The translations under genes were made by a program, and so were the position numbers. From the NCBI GenBank assembly GCA_003646405.1, contig QNFR01000015.1, positions 1-36,691 on the forward strand: a DNA stretch of 36,691 bases. Direction: 5' to 3'. Positions 34,055 through 36,691 of the stretch are shown here, one piece after another. Numbering within the stretch: the stretch's first letter is position 1; every line of letters begins with the position of its first letter. Under the pieces are notes generated by a model. It saw only the letters and a list, made by a program, of their open reading frames with translations. It did not search any database and was not told the DNA's origin. The stretch is from Gammaproteobacteria bacterium (GTDB lineage: Bacteria; Pseudomonadota; Gammaproteobacteria; Pseudomonadales; Halieaceae).

Positions 34055-36691
34055 TCAGTCAATATCAAAGGAGTAGTACAGGTCCATTGAGTTCTCCAGG
34101 CTGCTCACCACTTCAAGCCACAATCGAGTGCCCAGGTACAACCTGGCGGTAAGCACATTGACGGGCTCGTACAAGCCAAACCCATAGGACAAGTATAACC
34201 TCCCTCCGACATAACCGCTCACTGTCGCCGCGGTATCGTCTCCCGACCCGTCAGCGCCGAACTGCACATCACTGACACCGGGAACCCGGTTCAGCTCGGA
34301 GACCAGGGTGGAGCGGTTTACCACACCAGAGGCCACGGATAGAGCCACCGCCGTACCATCCGCGCCGGCGCCGGCGTCCAGCCCCCTGCCCCGCACCAGA
34401 TACGACATGGCTTCGCCCTGCGACATGGCCGGCTCGGAATAGACCTCCAACACCAACTCCTCTTGCAGTCGCCCCCGCACCTGCACGCCGGCCGCAACAC
34501 TACTGCCACTGATATCACGCTGGGCACGGAGATCAAGCGCTGGATTATCCGGCGTCCCGTTGAAGCTGAGTAAGCCGCGCTTGATTTTCAATTGCTGTTG
34601 GTAGGCGCGCAACTCGCCGCCAACTGTATTGAGACTGCCAAACAACTGCAGCGGTTTCCCGGCCTTCTGCAACAGGTGCAAGTCTCCGCCGAGCGTGGCC
34701 CGCAGCAGGCTACCGGTCACCTTGAAGCGATCCCGTATGCGCACCCAGACATCCATACTGATGTCGAATGGCAACTCCTCCCGTATCACGGCGCCGGTAT
34801 AATCCACCTGCACCACGTCGCTGGAAAGCGCCACGCTGCCGGCCGGCAATTGTTCGAACTCCAGTAAGCCCTTGTGTACGACAACCTCTCCCGTGACACC
34901 CAACAAACCCGGGGTAACCGTTATGTTGAGATTCTCTGACACGTGCAATTCGGTAGACGGCGGATACAGGATATTGTGCTTTGTCCCTGCAACAGCCAGC
35001 TGCAGGCGTGGCTCGGGTTGGGTCACCAGCTCACCGACCAATTGCAGCTCACCACCGCCGAGCACGCCTCCACCGCGCACTTGTGCCCTGTCCCCCTGCA
35101 GTTGCAAGGTCAAATTCAGGTCATTCAATTCGGTGGGGTTGGCCACCATGGCCAGTCGCCCTCCGGCCAGCCGTAGCACGCCACTGGCCAGCGGCTGATC
35201 TACTGTGCCAGCCAGCTGCAGGTGCCCACTGATCTCTCCCTCCAGAGCGGACAGCGACGGTGCAAATGATGCCAGCGCGCCCAGCTGAACCCGTTCAAGG
35301 CTTATGGCACCGCCCATGGCTTCATCTCTGTGAGGCGGCAACAGCAGCTGTAGATCAACCAGCTTGTGACCCTCCCGGTGCAATTCCCAGTCCAGGTTCA
35401 GCCCTTCGCTGTCGTAGCCAAAAACGCCCTCGCCCCTGTCCCAACCAATACTGGCGATCTCACCCTCACCATGGTGTTGGGTGAGCAAGAGTGAACGGGT
35501 TTTCGAGTATCCCGTGACCACGACGCCCCCGCCGGAGCCCCAGCTGCCTTCAATCTGCAGCTGGAGATTACCCGCCAGCTCGACATGGGCCGGCAGCAGA
35601 CCTTCAAACAGGCTCAGGTCACCCGCCACTTCCAGGCTGCCACTGCCTTGCGCACCCAGCAATAACTCGCCGGGGCAAACACGTGTCTGCTGTTGTTGCC
35701 AGCAGTGGGCGTCCAGCACCAGCTGTTGTTGAGGTATTGACCAGGCGGCCGTTACTGCCTCAGTCAATTGCCAGTTACCAAGAGGCGTGTGCAAATTCGT
35801 TGGTGCCAGGCGACCGCTCCACTGCTGATCTTGTAGACTTCCTGCCAGGTCGAGCTCACCTTGCACGTCGCCTTCACTGATGACAGAAACATGATGTTGC
35901 GACGCGGTTCCGCCTGCCAGCAACCGCATTGAACTGAGTTCGACACCGCCCAGCACTGCTTCTTCAACAGCGATATCCAGTTTGAATTCCGCCTCAGCCA
36001 AGAAGCGATAATCCCCCGTGACGCTACCCTGTTCGATTGTCAGCCCACCCCATTCGATATCCTGCAGTATCCCGGATAGCTGCAATTCCTGCTTGCCGGG
36101 CGCCAACAACGCCTGCAGCTGCAGCTGTCCCCGGCTGCCGGGTTGCCAGCGACCCAGGTCAGCCACCGCCAACTCGAACCTCCCGCCTCGTCCACGGACA
36201 CCCGAAGACTGCAATAGTAACTGGGCGCCATTCAAATCAGCGCGCAAATCGCTGTTGGCCAGCAGCAAACCGCTGCCCAGGCCGCCGAAGCCATTCACGC
36301 GGGCCGGCAGGCCATTGATATCACCATGCAGGTCAACATCCTCCACCACCACCTGCCAGGTTTCATCCTGTACTGTGCCATTCACCCGCACGGCACCCTG
36401 TAGCCGGCCAAAGGCAAATTTACTCAGCTGTGGCAGGTCAAATCCGCGGGACTCCAGCCGCACCGCCCAGCGCAGTCCGTCTGACACCGAAATTTCGCCC
36501 GTTCCACGCAGGTCGTTTGTTCCCGCTCGGTCATTTAGCTGCAATTCCTCCAGCAGTATTCGCCCCTGATCATGCTGACCGACCACAGAGATCTGCATAG
36601 ATTGATAACCCAGACCGCTGGCCACGGTTTGCAGCTTGAACCGCTGTGTTGGCAGGGAGCCGTCAGCTGGTAGGGAGCCGTCAGCTGGTAG
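34055..36691 (-). CDS. tamB: TamB-like translocation and assembly protein (N-terminus outside window)
   Basis: This is the C-terminal part of a TamB/AsmA-like protein, a periplasm-spanning beta-rich bridge linked to outer-membrane assembly and phospholipid transport. At least 878 residues are visible and the frame is open to the right edge; the apparent start at 36625 is an internal GTG. The chain is long, repetitive and beta-rich (repeated G-x-L-x-L-x-G patterns). The last ~350 residues are the DUF490/TamB domain, with PSTELHVSENLNITVTPG, RLYLSYGFGLYEPVNVLTAR and the C-terminal MDLYYSFDID typical of the family. Its partner tamA would be expected upstream, outside the window. Confidence 0.9.
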   Translation of the reverse strand, partial: LPADGSLPADGSLPTQRFKLQTVASGLGYQSMQISVVGQHDQGRILLEELQLNDRAGTNDLRGTGEISVSDGLRWAVRLESRGFDLPQLSKFAFGRLQGAVRVNGTVQDETWQVVVEDVDLHGDINGLPARVNGFGGLGSGLLLANSDLRADLNGAQLLLQSSGVRGRGGRFELAVADLGRWQPGSRGQLQLQALLAPGKQELQLSGILQDIEWGGLTIEQGSVTGDYRFLAEAEFKLDIAVEEAVLGGVELSSMRLLAGGTASQHHVSVISEGDVQGELDLAGSLQDQQWSGRLAPTNLHTPLGNWQLTEAVTAAWSIPQQQLVLDAHCWQQQQTRVCPGELLLGAQGSGSLEVAGDLSLFEGLLPAHVELAGNLQLQIEGSWGSGGGVVVTGYSKTRSLLLTQHHGEGEIASIGWDRGEGVFGYDSEGLNLDWELHREGHKLVDLQLLLPPHRDEAMGGAISLERVQLGALASFAPSLSALEGEISGHLQLAGTVDQPLASGVLRLAGGRLAMVANPTELNDLNLTLQLQGDRAQVRGGGVLGGGELQLVGELVTQPEPRLQLAVAGTKHNILYPPSTELHVSENLNITVTPGLLGVTGEVVVHKGLLEFEQLPAGSVALSSDVVQVDYTGAVIREELPFDISMDVWVRIRDRFKVTGSLLRATLGGDLHLLQKAGKPLQLFGSLNTVGGELRAYQQQLKIKRGLLSFNGTPDNPALDLRAQRDISGSSVAAGVQVRGRLQEELVLEVYSEPAMSQGEAMSYLVRGRGLDAGAGADGTAVALSVASGVVNRSTLVSELNRVPGVSDVQFGADGSGDDTAATVSGYVGGRLYLSYGFGLYEPVNVLTARLYLGTRLWLEVVSSLENSMDLYYSFDID
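36656..36691. repeat. 18-bp tandem repeat at the right edge
   Basis: GGAGCCGTCAGCTGGTAG occurs twice in exact tandem (36656-36673 and 36674-36691), and a partial copy precedes it. On the minus strand, in the tamB frame, it encodes LPADGS twice, followed by LPTQR. The array runs into the end of the window, so its full copy number is not visible. Confidence 0.75.

Overview
The window is chromosomal DNA from a Gram-negative gammaproteobacterium, probably a marine member of the Cellvibrionales/Halieaceae type. That placement is inferred from protein likeness and gene order, not from a search. DNA is moderately GC-rich, coding density is high, and GTG starts are frequent. I see no phage, insertion sequence, CRISPR array, tRNA or rRNA.

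Layout. (1) 1-2318, plus strand: the 3' part of acnB (aconitase B, TCA cycle). (2) 2386-19746, minus strand: one nearly unbroken run that reads, in transcription order, asd, fimV, truA, trpF, trpB, trpA, accD, folC, a SPOR-domain gene, cvpA, purF, metZ, moxR, a DUF58 gene, tgpA. The asd-to-metZ part is the conserved gammaproteobacterial housekeeping cluster familiar from Pseudomonas, here with trpFBA together before accD. It joins amino-acid synthesis (asd, trp, metZ), fatty-acid synthesis (accD), folate (folC), purines (purF), tRNA modification (truA) and envelope/polar functions (fimV, SPOR, cvpA). The MoxR/DUF58/transglutaminase trio follows it directly. (3) 19977-20894, plus strand: a LysR regulator divergent from asd. 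In Pseudomonas, leuC, leuD and leuB lie between such a regulator and asd; here they are absent. (4) 20933-26733, minus strand: a small flavodoxin-like protein, a 421-base gene-free interval with a perfect palindrome made of two consensus DnaA boxes, rlmKL (23S rRNA methyltransferase), and an uncharacterised three-gene operon: lipoprotein, exported protein, HTH protein with a histone-H1-like basic tail. (5) 26888-29494, plus strand: ppdK (pyruvate phosphate dikinase). (6) 29614-33948: an acyl-CoA ligase, a small cupin, a class V aminotransferase and a YdjM-type membrane protein. (7) 34055 to the right edge, minus strand: the C-terminal part of tamB, ending in an 18-bp tandem repeat at the very edge.

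Most of the window is ordinary core genome. The parts most worth a second look are the DnaA-box palindrome (21491-21524), the lipoprotein/exported/HTH operon (24101-26733), the Asp-to-Glu change at a catalytic position of TrpA, and the loss of leuCDB beside the LysR gene.
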